64,000 bases of DNA, taken from the NCBI RefSeq assembly GCF_002159645.1, contig NZ_NFJB01000008.1, positions 47,104-111,103 on the forward strand. Reading direction: 5' to 3'. The stretch comes from Parabacteroides sp. An277 (GTDB lineage: Bacteria; Bacteroidota; Bacteroidia; Bacteroidales; Tannerellaceae). Position 1 is the stretch's first letter; every line of letters starts with the position of its first letter. The position numbers and the translations under genes were made by a program. The notes under the pieces were generated by a model. It was given only the letters and a program-made list of their open reading frames with translations, was not told the origin of the DNA and did no database searches. Positions 46,140 through 54,957 of this stretch are shown here, in pieces.

Positions 46140-48419
46140 ATGAAAAGATTGGGAATCTTATTGTTGTGGATTTGCTGGGTTTTACCGGGATTTGCCCAGT
46201 TTGATAAGTGGGAAATATACCGTGCTTATCGGACAACAGAGTTGGTAGAAGAGACCAATAATTATGTCTTTGCGGTGGCCGATAGTTCGCTTTATGTTTA
46301 TGGAAAAGATGATCAGAGCCTTACAACCTATTCAAGAAAGAATGGTTTGAGTGATAATAAAATCAAAGCTTTGCGTTATAACGCTTCGTTGCATTCATTG
46401 GTCATTGCGTATAATAACGGAAATATTGATTTATGGGGTGAAGACGGCATTTATAACCTTCCTTATTTGAAAAACAACAGTTCGATTCAAAATAAATCTA
46501 TCAATGATATTTACTTTTATGGTGATTATGCTTATTTGTCGGCAGAGGTTGGTATCCTTGTGGTGAACCTGAATAAGCGAGAGATAGCAGATACGTACCG
46601 TATTGGTGGGGTTCGTTCGGTTTGCGTCATCGATGGTTATTTGTATGCCCTTACCGATTCGGGCGTTAGCAGGGGAGCGTTGAGCGATAATTTGTTGGAT
46701 AGGGCGAATTGGCAGGATTATCCACTATCTTCCGACCAATTTGCAGTGGACGAAATAAGTAAAATCGCGGATTTTCAACAAACGCTTTGTGTGTATGTGG
46801 GTGGAAACGGGGTATATTACCTGCAAGATGGTTCGGTGCGCCGTTTGCTTTACGATACGGGTCTCACGGGGATGAAAGTGGAAAATGGGCGATTGATGGC
46901 TTTTTCGACGAGCACGCTTTATATTGCTTCTGATTTGAATGGATTTCAAACTATTTCTGGTATCAATTCGTTGAGAGACGTCAGCTTTTTGCATACAGCA
47001 GATACTTATTGGTTAGCATGTGGTACGGATGGATTGAAGGGTATCCAGCGAAATGGAAGTTCGTATGCTGTGCTGGTAGATGGCTTGACGATTAATAGTC
47101 CCAAGAGCAATTATGCTTGGGAATTGAAGATTCATGACGGGCGCCTTTGGGTTACGGGCGGCGGACGGTGGCTTGACCGTTATTGGCGTCGCACTTATAT
47201 TATGTATTATGAAAATGGACAATGGACAAATTACGATGAGACCAAGATACAAGACCAAACAGGACTTTTCATGCAGGATGCGCTGAATGTAGAGATCGAC
47301 CCGGCAGACCCGAATCATATCTGGGTGGCCTATTATGGCAATGGTGTGTTGGAATTGGAGGGGGACACAGTCGTCAATTGGTATCATTCCGGGAATAGCG
47401 GGCTGGAAACCTCTTCTTCCTCCAACCCGAATCAGTATGTCCGTGTCGGCGGTGTAACGCGCGATGCGGAGGGAAATCTCTGGATGACGAATTGTAATGC
47501 TAACACTTCGGTGAAGGTACTTACGCCCGAGGGCGAATGGTTGGGGTTTGCAACGGAAATTGCCAATGCTCCTATTGTAGACAAAGTCCTTATTACGAGC
47601 CGTGGGCTTAAATTCGTGAATCTCCAGCACGCTACCAATATGCCTGGATTGTATGTTTTTGATGATAATGGTACGTTAGCGGATCAGTCGGATGATGTGT
47701 CGCATTATTATGCTTCCGTTTCGGATTCGCAAGGCAATGTCTTGAATGCAACGCAATACTTCTCGGTGGTAGAAGATAAAGATGGGAATATTTGGGCAGG
47801 TACCAATATGGGACCTATCGTTTGTTATAATACGTCCAATGTGGAGAACCTGCGCTTTAACCGTATTGTATTGGCCGACGAATCGGATTACCTCCTTAAC
47901 GGTGTGCGGGTTAATTGTATCGCCGTAGATGGAAGTAACCAGAAATGGATAGGTACGAATGGTTCCGGTGTTTTCTTGGTGAATGCCGACGGGACGGAAG
48001 TCCTTGAGAATTTTACAACAGACAATTCGCCTCTGCCCAGCAATACAGTCAATAGCATTGCTGTCGACCCGCAGACGGGCCAAGTATTCTTTGCCGTGGA
48101 TGGTTATGGCGTCCTTTCCTACCAAGGCGAAGCAACCGAGGGAACGGAGGATTATTCCAATATCCATGCTTATCCGAATCCGGTGCGTCCTGATTTCGAC
48201 GACAAAGTGATTATTACGGGTTTGATGGCCAACTCGACTGTGAAGATTACGGATGTGGCAGGCAACCTGATTTACCAAACGCGCTCCGTAGGGGGACAAG
48301 TTTCGTGGGATTGCCGCAATTCGAAAGGCCGCCGTGTGGCTTCTGGCATTTATTTGGTGATGGCTGCGACGGAAGAGGGCGGAGAAAGCGTAGTGACGAA
48401 GATTATGGTCATTAAATAA
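46140..48419 (+). CDS. porZ: PorZ-like T9SS attachment-complex protein
   Basis: Surface protein of the type IX secretion system attachment complex (with PorU, PorV, PorQ), which in Porphyromonas helps link cargo to anionic LPS. The 759-aa protein has a signal peptide (LGILLLWICWVLPGFAQ), two beta-propellers built of two-component-regulator-propeller-like blades (SRKNGLSDNKIKALRYN; KDGNIWAGTNMGPIVCYN; GSNQKWIGTNGSGVFL), and a C-terminal sorting-like domain (AYPNPVRP through GIYLVMAATEEGG and VTKIMVIK). Length and domain order match PorZ. Another propeller protein with a sorting domain is the alternative. Confidence 0.85.
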   Translation: MKRLGILLLWICWVLPGFAQFDKWEIYRAYRTTELVEETNNYVFAVADSSLYVYGKDDQSLTTYSRKNGLSDNKIKALRYNASLHSLVIAYNNGNIDLWGEDGIYNLPYLKNNSSIQNKSINDIYFYGDYAYLSAEVGILVVNLNKREIADTYRIGGVRSVCVIDGYLYALTDSGVSRGALSDNLLDRANWQDYPLSSDQFAVDEISKIADFQQTLCVYVGGNGVYYLQDGSVRRLLYDTGLTGMKVENGRLMAFSTSTLYIASDLNGFQTISGINSLRDVSFLHTADTYWLACGTDGLKGIQRNGSSYAVLVDGLTINSPKSNYAWELKIHDGRLWVTGGGRWLDRYWRRTYIMYYENGQWTNYDETKIQDQTGLFMQDALNVEIDPADPNHIWVAYYGNGVLELEGDTVVNWYHSGNSGLETSSSSNPNQYVRVGGVTRDAEGNLWMTNCNANTSVKVLTPEGEWLGFATEIANAPIVDKVLITSRGLKFVNLQHATNMPGLYVFDDNGTLADQSDDVSHYYASVSDSQGNVLNATQYFSVVEDKDGNIWAGTNMGPIVCYNTSNVENLRFNRIVLADESDYLLNGVRVNCIAVDGSNQKWIGTNGSGVFLVNADGTEVLENFTTDNSPLPSNTVNSIAVDPQTGQVFFAVDGYGVLSYQGEATEGTEDYSNIHAYPNPVRPDFDDKVIITGLMANSTVKITDVAGNLIYQTRSVGGQVSWDCRNSKGRRVASGIYLVMAATEEGGESVVTKIMVIK

Positions 48420-48437
48420 ATTCATAAGCGGGAAGAA

Positions 48438-49430
48438 ATGGCAACACGGCGTGTAGAATACATTGATTTGGCGAAGGGGCTTTGCATTTCATTGGTCGTT
48501 TTAATTCATATCCATAAATTTGAAACTACGCCGGAGACGGCCTTGCGCTTTTTTCATATGCCGCTCTATTATTTCTTGTCGGGTATTTTCTTCAAAGAAT
48601 ATAGTGGGTTGAAAGAATTTTCCCTCAAGAAGGTAAACAAATTAATCATCCCCTATCTGTTTTTCTTCTTGACAGCCTATGCGGCGGGCATCGTTTGCCA
48701 CTTTCTGCATTTCTATGAAAAGGGATTGCTGGAAGAACCTTTTCGCTGGGGCATGATTGGTGACATTTTCTTCAAGCTGGGGCGCGGCGAGGATATTGGT
48801 TATAATTCCCCTATCTGGTTCCTTCTTTCGCTGTTCGAAGTGAACATCCTCTTTTTCCTGCTTCATCGTTGGATTCGGAATTGGAAATGGCGGCTGACGG
48901 TTTGTTTCCTTATGGGTTGCGCGATGGTGACGGCGTGGACTGTGACCGAACGCTGGCCCTATTACCTGGACCGTTCATTGGCCTCGTTGCCTTTCTTTGC
49001 CGTGGGTTATGCGACGAAGGGTTGGATATTGCAGGAAAAGGAACTCTTCCGTCGGCGCACGGGCTGGCTGCTTTGTCTGGGTTGTTTCGCTTTCGTCTAT
49101 GGTTGCGCTCTTTTTCCGAAAGAGGTACGCGATATTTTCTTGGTGCATTACGCGGCAGGCTTTGCGGGCATCGCCCTGTTGCTTATCTTTTGCCGCCTGT
49201 TGGAGCGTCTTCCGCTTATTTCCTATTTGGGCCGCTATTCGCTCATCGTGTTGGGTTTCCATACCTTCTTCGTCGCCCCGTTGCGCTTTGTTTTTTCCTT
49301 TGCGGGCGAAATCGGACAATATGTTTTGACATACGTGGCCATCGCATTGCTGATGCGCTTCGTGGTGATTCCTTTTTCCATCCGTTTCTTCCCTTATTTC
49401 ACGGCGCAGAAGGAACTCATACGAAGCTGA
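48438..49430 (+). CDS. Acyltransferase family 3 membrane protein
   Basis: Integral membrane O-acyltransferase (330 aa, about ten helices) that would acetylate a surface polysaccharide or lipid. Family signatures: EYIDLAKGLCISLVVLIHIH with the catalytic His near residue 25, FHMPLYYFLSGIFF near 40, NSPIWFLLSLFEVN near 120 and LGRYSLIVLGFHTF near 270. It begins 18 bp after porZ, so it is likely co-transcribed with the T9SS gene. A link to LPS decoration used by T9SS is only a guess. Confidence 0.88.
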   Translation: MATRRVEYIDLAKGLCISLVVLIHIHKFETTPETALRFFHMPLYYFLSGIFFKEYSGLKEFSLKKVNKLIIPYLFFFLTAYAAGIVCHFLHFYEKGLLEEPFRWGMIGDIFFKLGRGEDIGYNSPIWFLLSLFEVNILFFLLHRWIRNWKWRLTVCFLMGCAMVTAWTVTERWPYYLDRSLASLPFFAVGYATKGWILQEKELFRRRTGWLLCLGCFAFVYGCALFPKEVRDIFLVHYAAGFAGIALLLIFCRLLERLPLISYLGRYSLIVLGFHTFFVAPLRFVFSFAGEIGQYVLTYVAIALLMRFVVIPFSIRFFPYFTAQKELIRS

Positions 49431-49702
49431 AAAGAATCTGTCATGCCTCTTTAAGACGTTCTTTATGGCTTAATTCCATCTCAAAACACCCTTCTTCGTT
49501 TCTATTTCATTTGAAATACAACTCAGGAAGGGATGCAAAAATAGTTTTTTATAAAATGTATAGCTGAAGAAGTACTTCTTTGATTGTTTTTTAATTGAAA
49601 TAGGATAGAAGAATAGGTTCTTGAATACTTCTTTTTTTGAAAAATCCATAAGGAAGTGTGATTTTAGCTTGGATTTGAGACTGAAATAAAGAAAATTGTG
49701 GT
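49431..49702. other. AT-rich gap with an orphan minus-strand promoter-like motif
   Basis: The 307-bp gap before the next gene. On the minus strand, TATTTTTG (49536-49543) fits the -7 consensus and is followed by a 12-codon frame at 49441-49479 (MELSHKERLKEA) preceded by a purine-rich AGAAGGG. No longer gene follows, and the frame runs antisense to the end of the acyltransferase unit. Nothing else is recognised. Confidence 0.35.
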
Positions 49703-49710
49703 TATCTTTG
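49703..49710 (+). promoter_or_regulatory. -7 promoter element for helical protein gene
   Basis: TATCTTTG, 27 bp upstream of the ATG at 49738, and downstream of the alternative in-frame start at 49696. Confidence 0.6.
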
Positions 49711-49737
49711 GCGAAAATAATCAGGGAAGAAGGGTAT

Positions 49738-50493
49738 ATGGAACAGATTGAACCGTTTCGGATTACAAAGGTGCCGCTACGCGAGCTGAATGCCATGATG
49801 CAGCAGGTGGTGGAATGGTTTGTTGCGTTGGAAACACACCATGCACGGCTGATGGAAGCTATTCGTCGGCTGCAAGTCTGTTCGGATGCGCTGAATGCTT
49901 TTATTTTCCGCGATAAAGGGGACGGGGTGCAGAAGCTCCAGGAAGCGGACCAGCGGCGCACGGAGGCTTGGCGTCTGCTTCGTGCGTATGTCAAGGCGAT
50001 GCAGGGGCATCCCGACGAGGCAGTAGCGTCTGCGGCACGAGAAGCGTATCAGCAGATTACGGCACGAGGCAATGTGGCAGCCCTGTCGCAACCGGAGCGG
50101 AGCACGAACTTGCATATCTTGACGAAATGGTTGGAAGAGCAAGAAGAGGTATGCCGGTTACTTGCGTTGGAGGTTTGGTTAGTGCGTCTGCAGGTGCATA
50201 GTGCAACCTATGATGCGTACGACCATGCCGTATCGCAACAGCAGGGCGCGCAGGAACCGGGTAAGGCCATGCAACTTCGTCTTCAGTTGGAACAAGCCTA
50301 CCGCACGGTGTGTTTGCAAATCAATGCAGCAGCAATTTACGAAAGCGATGGCCATTTTTCAGACCTGATTTCACAGCTGAACGCCTTGCAACGCGAACAT
50401 ACCCGCGTCCGGAAGTTCCGGCAATCGATGAAAGAGAACCGCGAGGACGAAAAAAATGGCCCGGAGGGCGGCGAGGACGAAAAAATCACTTAA
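49738..50493 (+). CDS. Helical protein of unknown function (DUF6261-like)
   Basis: A 251-aa protein, almost entirely predicted alpha-helical with heptad-like stretches (LMEAIRRLQVCSDALNAF; LRLQLEQAYRTVCLQINAAA). No signal peptide, membrane segment or catalytic motif is visible. The layout resembles the DUF6261 family frequent in Bacteroides, from memory only. The tail is highly charged (KENREDEKNGPEGGEDEK) and contains the glyS promoter element at its last codons. Start at 49738 chosen from the promoter position. Confidence 0.65.
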   Translation: MEQIEPFRITKVPLRELNAMMQQVVEWFVALETHHARLMEAIRRLQVCSDALNAFIFRDKGDGVQKLQEADQRRTEAWRLLRAYVKAMQGHPDEAVASAAREAYQQITARGNVAALSQPERSTNLHILTKWLEEQEEVCRLLALEVWLVRLQVHSATYDAYDHAVSQQQGAQEPGKAMQLRLQLEQAYRTVCLQINAAAIYESDGHFSDLISQLNALQREHTRVRKFRQSMKENREDEKNGPEGGEDEKIT

Positions 50494-50498
50494 CTTTG
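50491..50498 (+). promoter_or_regulatory. -7 promoter element for glyS
   Basis: TAACTTTG, 38 bp upstream of glyS, overlapping the stop codon of the upstream gene. Confidence 0.6.
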
Positions 50499-50536
50499 CA
50501 CCGTTCATTTGGGAAAAATATAAATGAGAATAGATT

Positions 50537-52081
50537 ATGGCACAAGAAGATGTTTTTAAGAAATTAGTTTCACATTGTAAAGAATACGGTTTTGTATTCC
50601 CTTCCTCTGAAATTTATGATGGCTTGGGCGCGGTGTACGACTATGGTCAGAACGGCGTGGAGCTGAAAAATAATATCAAAAAATACTGGTGGGATAGCAT
50701 GACGCTCCTGCACGAGAACGTAGTAGGCTTGGATTCGGCTATCTTTATGCACCCGACGATTTGGAAAGCATCCGGACACGTGGATGCATTCAACGACCCG
50801 TTGATTGACAACAAAGATTCGAAAAAGCGTTATCGCGCCGATGTGTTGATTGAAGACCATCTGGCAAAGATTGAAGAAAAGATAAATAAAGAGGTAGCAA
50901 AAGCTGCGAAGAAGTTTGGCGATGCGTTCGACGAAGCGAAGTTCCGCGAAACGAATCCGCGCGTCCTCGAGCATCAGGCCAAGTGGAATGAAATCCATGA
51001 GCGCTACTCGAAAGACATGAATGATTCGAACTTCGAAGACCTCCGCCAGTTGATTCTGGATTGCGAGATTGTTTGCCCGATTTCCGGTACACGCAACTGG
51101 ACGGACGTTCGTCAGTTTAATTTGATGTTCTCTACCGAAATGGGCTCGACTGCCGATGGCTCGATGAAGGTGTATCTTCGTCCGGAAACAGCGCAGGGTA
51201 TCTTCGTGAACTTCCTGAACGTACAGAAGACAGGACGCATGAAGATTCCGTTCGGTATTGCGCAAATCGGTAAGGCGTTCCGCAACGAAATCGTGGCACG
51301 CCAGTTTATTTTCCGTATGCGTGAGTTCGAGCAGATGGAGATGCAGTTCTTTGTTCGTCCGGGCGAAGAAATCGAATGGTTCAAGAAATGGAAAGAGACA
51401 CGCTTGAAATGGCATAAGGCATTGGGCTTGGGCGACGAGAAGTACCGTTTCCACGACCACGAGAAGCTGGCGCACTATGCCAACGCCGCCACGGACATCG
51501 AGTTCGAGATGCCGTTCGGATTCAAGGAGGTGGAAGGTATCCACAGCCGTACGAATTTCGACCTTTCGCAGCATGAGAAGTTCTCCGGCAAGAAGATTCA
51601 ATACTTCGACCCGGAACTGAACCAGAGCTATACGCCGTACGTTATCGAGACTTCTATCGGTGTAGACCGTATGTTCCTCAGCGTGATGGCGGGTGCTTAT
51701 TGCGAAGAGACCTTGGAGAATGGCGAGAGTCGTGTGGTATTGAAGCTCCCGGCAGCATTGGCTCCGGTGAAGTTGGCCGTATTGCCGTTGGTAAAGAAAG
51801 ACGGACTGCCCGAAAAGGCGGAAGAAATCATGCAGATGTTGCGCCTCGATTTCCGTTGCCAGTACGACGAGAAGGATTCTATCGGCAAGCGTTACCGCCG
51901 TCAGGATGCTATCGGTACGCCGTACTGTATCACGGTAGACCACGATACGTTGCAAGATAATTGCGTAACGATTCGTTTCCGTGATACGATGGAGCAGGAG
52001 CGCGTAGCCATCGATAAGCTGCACGACATTATCTCCGAAAAGGTCAGCATGAGAAGTTTGTTGAAAAAAATCATAGAATAA
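50537..52081 (+). CDS. glyS: Glycyl-tRNA synthetase, homodimeric type
   Basis: Class II synthetase charging tRNA-Gly, the single-chain alpha-2 type (514 aa) used by Bacteroidetes instead of the two-subunit GlyQ/GlyS of E. coli. FVFPSSEIYDGLGAVYDYGQ is the N-terminal catalytic signature, RPETAQGIFVNF follows, motif 2 is GIAQIGKAFRNEI, motif 3 is VIETSIGVDRMFLSVM, and the anticodon-binding domain runs from PVKLAVLPLVKKDG to the end. The FKBP lipoprotein gene follows 6 bp downstream. Confidence 0.96.
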   Translation: MAQEDVFKKLVSHCKEYGFVFPSSEIYDGLGAVYDYGQNGVELKNNIKKYWWDSMTLLHENVVGLDSAIFMHPTIWKASGHVDAFNDPLIDNKDSKKRYRADVLIEDHLAKIEEKINKEVAKAAKKFGDAFDEAKFRETNPRVLEHQAKWNEIHERYSKDMNDSNFEDLRQLILDCEIVCPISGTRNWTDVRQFNLMFSTEMGSTADGSMKVYLRPETAQGIFVNFLNVQKTGRMKIPFGIAQIGKAFRNEIVARQFIFRMREFEQMEMQFFVRPGEEIEWFKKWKETRLKWHKALGLGDEKYRFHDHEKLAHYANAATDIEFEMPFGFKEVEGIHSRTNFDLSQHEKFSGKKIQYFDPELNQSYTPYVIETSIGVDRMFLSVMAGAYCEETLENGESRVVLKLPAALAPVKLAVLPLVKKDGLPEKAEEIMQMLRLDFRCQYDEKDSIGKRYRRQDAIGTPYCITVDHDTLQDNCVTIRFRDTMEQERVAIDKLHDIISEKVSMRSLLKKIIE

Positions 52082-52087
52082 GTGAAG

Positions 52088-52666
52088 ATGAAGAAGTATT
52101 GGCGATTCATAGTGATGTGGATAGCAGGCCTCGCGTTGGTGGCTTGTAGTGATGATGATAGTAATTCTTGGTATCTACCGGTGGATGAAGCCTGGAGGGA
52201 GGCGAATGTCAATGCGTTCGAACAACGGGCGAACGACGAGGGCATCGAGTATATCAATTCCCAAAGCAACAATGGCCGTATTCTTTATAAGGTGCTGAAG
52301 AAAGGTGAAGGTACGGAACAAATCTACTACACCAGCCAAGTGGAATGCTATTACAAGGGTTGCTTTATTGCGGATGAGAATGGAAACTACATTCAGAATC
52401 GCGATAGCGTCCTCTCGCAAGGCGAAGTGTTTGATTCCCGTTTGCGGGAAAACGATGACGATCCTTTTTTATTTACCGTAGGTTCGGATGTTGTGGATGG
52501 TTGGAGCACGGCTCTTCAGCACATGCATGAAGGGGATATCTGGGAAGTCTGGATTCCTTATTCATTAGGTTATGGCGTGAATGGCAATGTAAATGGTACA
52601 GATACCATCAAACCCTACACGACATTGGTATTCCAGATAGAGGTTGCCGATATTGTAGAGCAATAA
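52088..52666 (+). CDS. FKBP-type peptidyl-prolyl isomerase lipoprotein
   Basis: Envelope lipoprotein of 192 aa; the signal peptide ends at LALVAC, with lipid Cys near residue 19. The FKBP domain (about 65-190) has VECYYKGCFIADENG, GEVFDSRL, WSTALQHMHEGDIWEVWIPY and YGVNGN. It is a periplasmic proline isomerase/chaperone by family. The ATG at 52088 is preferred over a GTG at 52082. It is the last gene of the glyS unit, followed by a strong terminator. Confidence 0.88.
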   Translation: MKKYWRFIVMWIAGLALVACSDDDSNSWYLPVDEAWREANVNAFEQRANDEGIEYINSQSNNGRILYKVLKKGEGTEQIYYTSQVECYYKGCFIADENGNYIQNRDSVLSQGEVFDSRLRENDDDPFLFTVGSDVVDGWSTALQHMHEGDIWEVWIPYSLGYGVNGNVNGTDTIKPYTTLVFQIEVADIVEQ

Positions 52667-52679
52667 ATCCCTATATTTG

Positions 52680-52722
52680 AAAAAAGCCGCCTGTTTTTCG
52701 ATGAAAATGGGCGGCTTTTTTT
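52680..52722 (+). terminator. Rho-independent terminator after FKBP gene
   Basis: Stem AAAAAAGCCGCC with GGCGGCTTTTTT around an 18-nt loop, ending in a T-run. Confidence 0.9.
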
Positions 52723-52743
52723 ATATCTCTGCATTTTTTTGTG

Positions 52744-52751
52744 TAAATTTG
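52744..52751 (+). promoter_or_regulatory. -7 promoter element for the nan operon
   Basis: TAAATTTG, 23 bp upstream of nanA and downstream of the terminator at 52680-52722. Confidence 0.6.
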
Positions 52752-52774
52752 TAAGCGAACAAAAATTAGATATC

Positions 52775-53692
52775 ATGGAAAAAATAACAGGACTTATCGA
52801 TGCGCCGTTTACACCGTTGGATGCCGACGGAAAAGTGACGTGCGAGCCAATTCCCCGCTATGCGGCGATGTTGGCGAAGAATGGTTTGAAAGGGGTATTC
52901 ATCAATGGTTCTTCGGGCGAAGGATATTTGCTTACGGACGAGGAGCGCATCCGGTTGGCGGAAGCTTGGATGGCGGCTGTGCCGGATGGGTTCAAGGTGA
53001 TTGTGCATGTGGGCAGTACGTGCGTGGAGTCGAGTCGGCGTCTTGCCCGCCATGCGCAAGAGATAGGTGCATGGGGCATCGGGGCGATGGCGACTCCTTT
53101 TCCCAAGGTTGGACGCGTGGAAGAGTTGGTGGCATATTGCGAAGAGATAGCTTCGGCCGCACCTTCCCTTCCCTTCTATTTCTATCATATCCCGGCATTC
53201 AACGGGGCTTATTTGCCGATGTTCGACTTCTTGAAGGCGGTAGACGGACGGATTCCCAATTTCGCCGGTATTAAATATACTTACGAAAGCCTCTACGAAT
53301 ACAACCAATGCCGCTTGTATAAAGGCGGGAAGTATGATATGCTTCATGGGCAGGACGAGACGATTCTCCCATGCCTCGCCATGGGCGGTGCGCAAGGAGG
53401 TATCGGTGGTACGACCAATTATAATGGCCGTGAATTAGTAGGTATCTTGGAAGCGTGGAAGCAAGGAGACCTCGAAACAGCTCGCGAAAAGCAGAACTTT
53501 GCGCAGGAGGTTATTAATGTGATTTGCCATTACCGGGGCAATATCGTGGCCGGTAAACGTATCATGAAGCTCATTGGCTTAGACTTAGGTAAAAACCGCA
53601 CGCCCTTCCGTAATATGACGGACGAAGAAGAGGCGGCTATGCGGCAGGAATTAGAGGCAATCCGTTTTTTTGACCGTTGTAATCGCTTCTAA
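52775..53692 (+). CDS. nanA: N-acetylneuraminate lyase
   Basis: Aldolase splitting sialic acid into N-acetylmannosamine and pyruvate, cytosolic, 305 aa, of the DapA/NanA superfamily. GLIDAPFTPLDADGKV opens the barrel, FINGSSGEGYLLTDEER carries the pyruvate-binding GSSGE of NanA, the Tyr lies in FYFYHIPAFNG, and the Schiff-base Lys in FAGIKYTYESL. Neighbouring nanT- and nanM-like genes confirm the sialic-acid assignment over dihydrodipicolinate synthase. The ATG at 52775 is chosen because the promoter element lies between it and the earlier start. Confidence 0.93.
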   Translation: MEKITGLIDAPFTPLDADGKVTCEPIPRYAAMLAKNGLKGVFINGSSGEGYLLTDEERIRLAEAWMAAVPDGFKVIVHVGSTCVESSRRLARHAQEIGAWGIGAMATPFPKVGRVEELVAYCEEIASAAPSLPFYFYHIPAFNGAYLPMFDFLKAVDGRIPNFAGIKYTYESLYEYNQCRLYKGGKYDMLHGQDETILPCLAMGGAQGGIGGTTNYNGRELVGILEAWKQGDLETAREKQNFAQEVINVICHYRGNIVAGKRIMKLIGLDLGKNRTPFRNMTDEEEAAMRQELEAIRFFDRCNRF

Positions 53693-53694
53693 TT

Positions 53695-54957
53695 ATGCCT
53701 GTAAATACGAAAGTTTATAACCGTTATTATCCGTGGGTAGTCGTGGGATTGCTCTGGGTGGTAGCTTTGCTGAATTACATGGATAGGCAGATGTTATCCA
53801 CCATGAAGTCGGCGATGATGGTCGACATCGAAGAGTTGCAATCGGCTACCTATTTCGGCTACCTGATGGCCGTTTTCCTTTGGGTGTATGGATTGATGAG
53901 TCCGGTGGCGGGTATGATTGCAGACCGCATCAACCGCAAATGGCTTATCGTGGGGAGCTTGTTTGTTTGGTCGTTCGTGACCTTGATGATGGGTTTCTGC
54001 TCAGATTTTCATCAACTTTACATCCTGCGGGCGATTATGGGTATTAGCGAAGCGTTGTATATCCCTTCCGCTTTGTCGCTCATTGCAGAGGCACATTCCG
54101 AAAAGACACGTTCGTTGGCGGTCGGGTTGCACATGACCGGCCTCTATATGGGGCAGGCCTTAGGTGGATTTGGTGCAACGATTGCTTCGGCCTACGATTG
54201 GAAAACCACCTTTTTTGGCTTTGGTTTGGTCGGTATCCTATATAGTTTGGTGTTGATTATTTTCTTGCATGACGTGCAGAGCGGATTCTTCCGGAATGCG
54301 CCGAAGAAAAAGGAGTCCGGGACGAAGGCGCGTAATCTCTTTGGCGGTTTAGGTGTCGTATTGGGAAATGTGGCCTTTTGGGTGATTTTGTTTTATTTCG
54401 CAGCTTCGAGTTTACCCGGCTGGGCGACGAAGAACTGGTTGCCTACGCTCTTCGCCGAGAATTTGCACATCGAGATGGCAGAGGCCGGTCCGCTTTCTAC
54501 CTTTACCATTGCTTTCTCGTCGTTCGTCGGTGTTATTTTTGGAGGCATTTTGTCTGATAAATGGGCACAGCGGAATATCCGAGGACGCATTTATACGGGT
54601 GGTATCGGATTGGCATTGACTATTCCAGCCCTGCTTATGCTGGGATTTGGTGATAATTTACCGATGATTTTGGGCGGTGGCCTCTGTTTTGGAATTGGAT
54701 TTGGCATGTTCGATGCGAACAATATGCCGATTCTTTGCCAATTTGTATCGCCTCGCTACCGTGCGACGGCATATGGGATTATGAATATGACGGGTGTTTT
54801 TGCCGGAGCGGCGATTACCTCTTTCTTAGGGAAATCGATGGACGGCGGTCATTTGGGGACAGACTTCGCGCTGCTGGGTGGCGTAGTGGCTGTGGCTTTG
54901 GTGATGCAAGTATGTTGCCTCCGCCCGAAAACCATTGAAAAGAGGGACGACGAATGA
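53695..54957 (+). CDS. nanT: MFS sialic-acid permease (NanT-like)
   Basis: Inner-membrane major facilitator, 420 aa, about twelve helices. LLNYMDRQMLSTMKSAMM opens the first helix, and AGMIADRINRKWLIVGSLFV is the loop-2 MFS signature. GISEALYIPSALSLIAEAHS lies in helix 5. It follows nanA by 2 bp and overlaps nanM by 4 bp, so uptake of N-acetylneuraminate is a sound inference, in line with nan loci of Bacteroides and Tannerella. Substrate is inferred from context. Confidence 0.85.
   Translation: MPVNTKVYNRYYPWVVVGLLWVVALLNYMDRQMLSTMKSAMMVDIEELQSATYFGYLMAVFLWVYGLMSPVAGMIADRINRKWLIVGSLFVWSFVTLMMGFCSDFHQLYILRAIMGISEALYIPSALSLIAEAHSEKTRSLAVGLHMTGLYMGQALGGFGATIASAYDWKTTFFGFGLVGILYSLVLIIFLHDVQSGFFRNAPKKKESGTKARNLFGGLGVVLGNVAFWVILFYFAASSLPGWATKNWLPTLFAENLHIEMAEAGPLSTFTIAFSSFVGVIFGGILSDKWAQRNIRGRIYTGGIGLALTIPALLMLGFGDNLPMILGGGLCFGIGFGMFDANNMPILCQFVSPRYRATAYGIMNMTGVFAGAAITSFLGKSMDGGHLGTDFALLGGVVAVALVMQVCCLRPKTIEKRDDE

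Noticed and set aside
49702..50493. tRNA or rRNA genes in intergenic gaps
   Set aside because: No cloverleaf-compatible arms with TTCGA-type loops or rRNA-conserved words were seen in any gap examined.
50570..52024. 484-codon minus-strand frame
   Set aside because: Complete shadow of glyS, which has unambiguous synthetase motifs.
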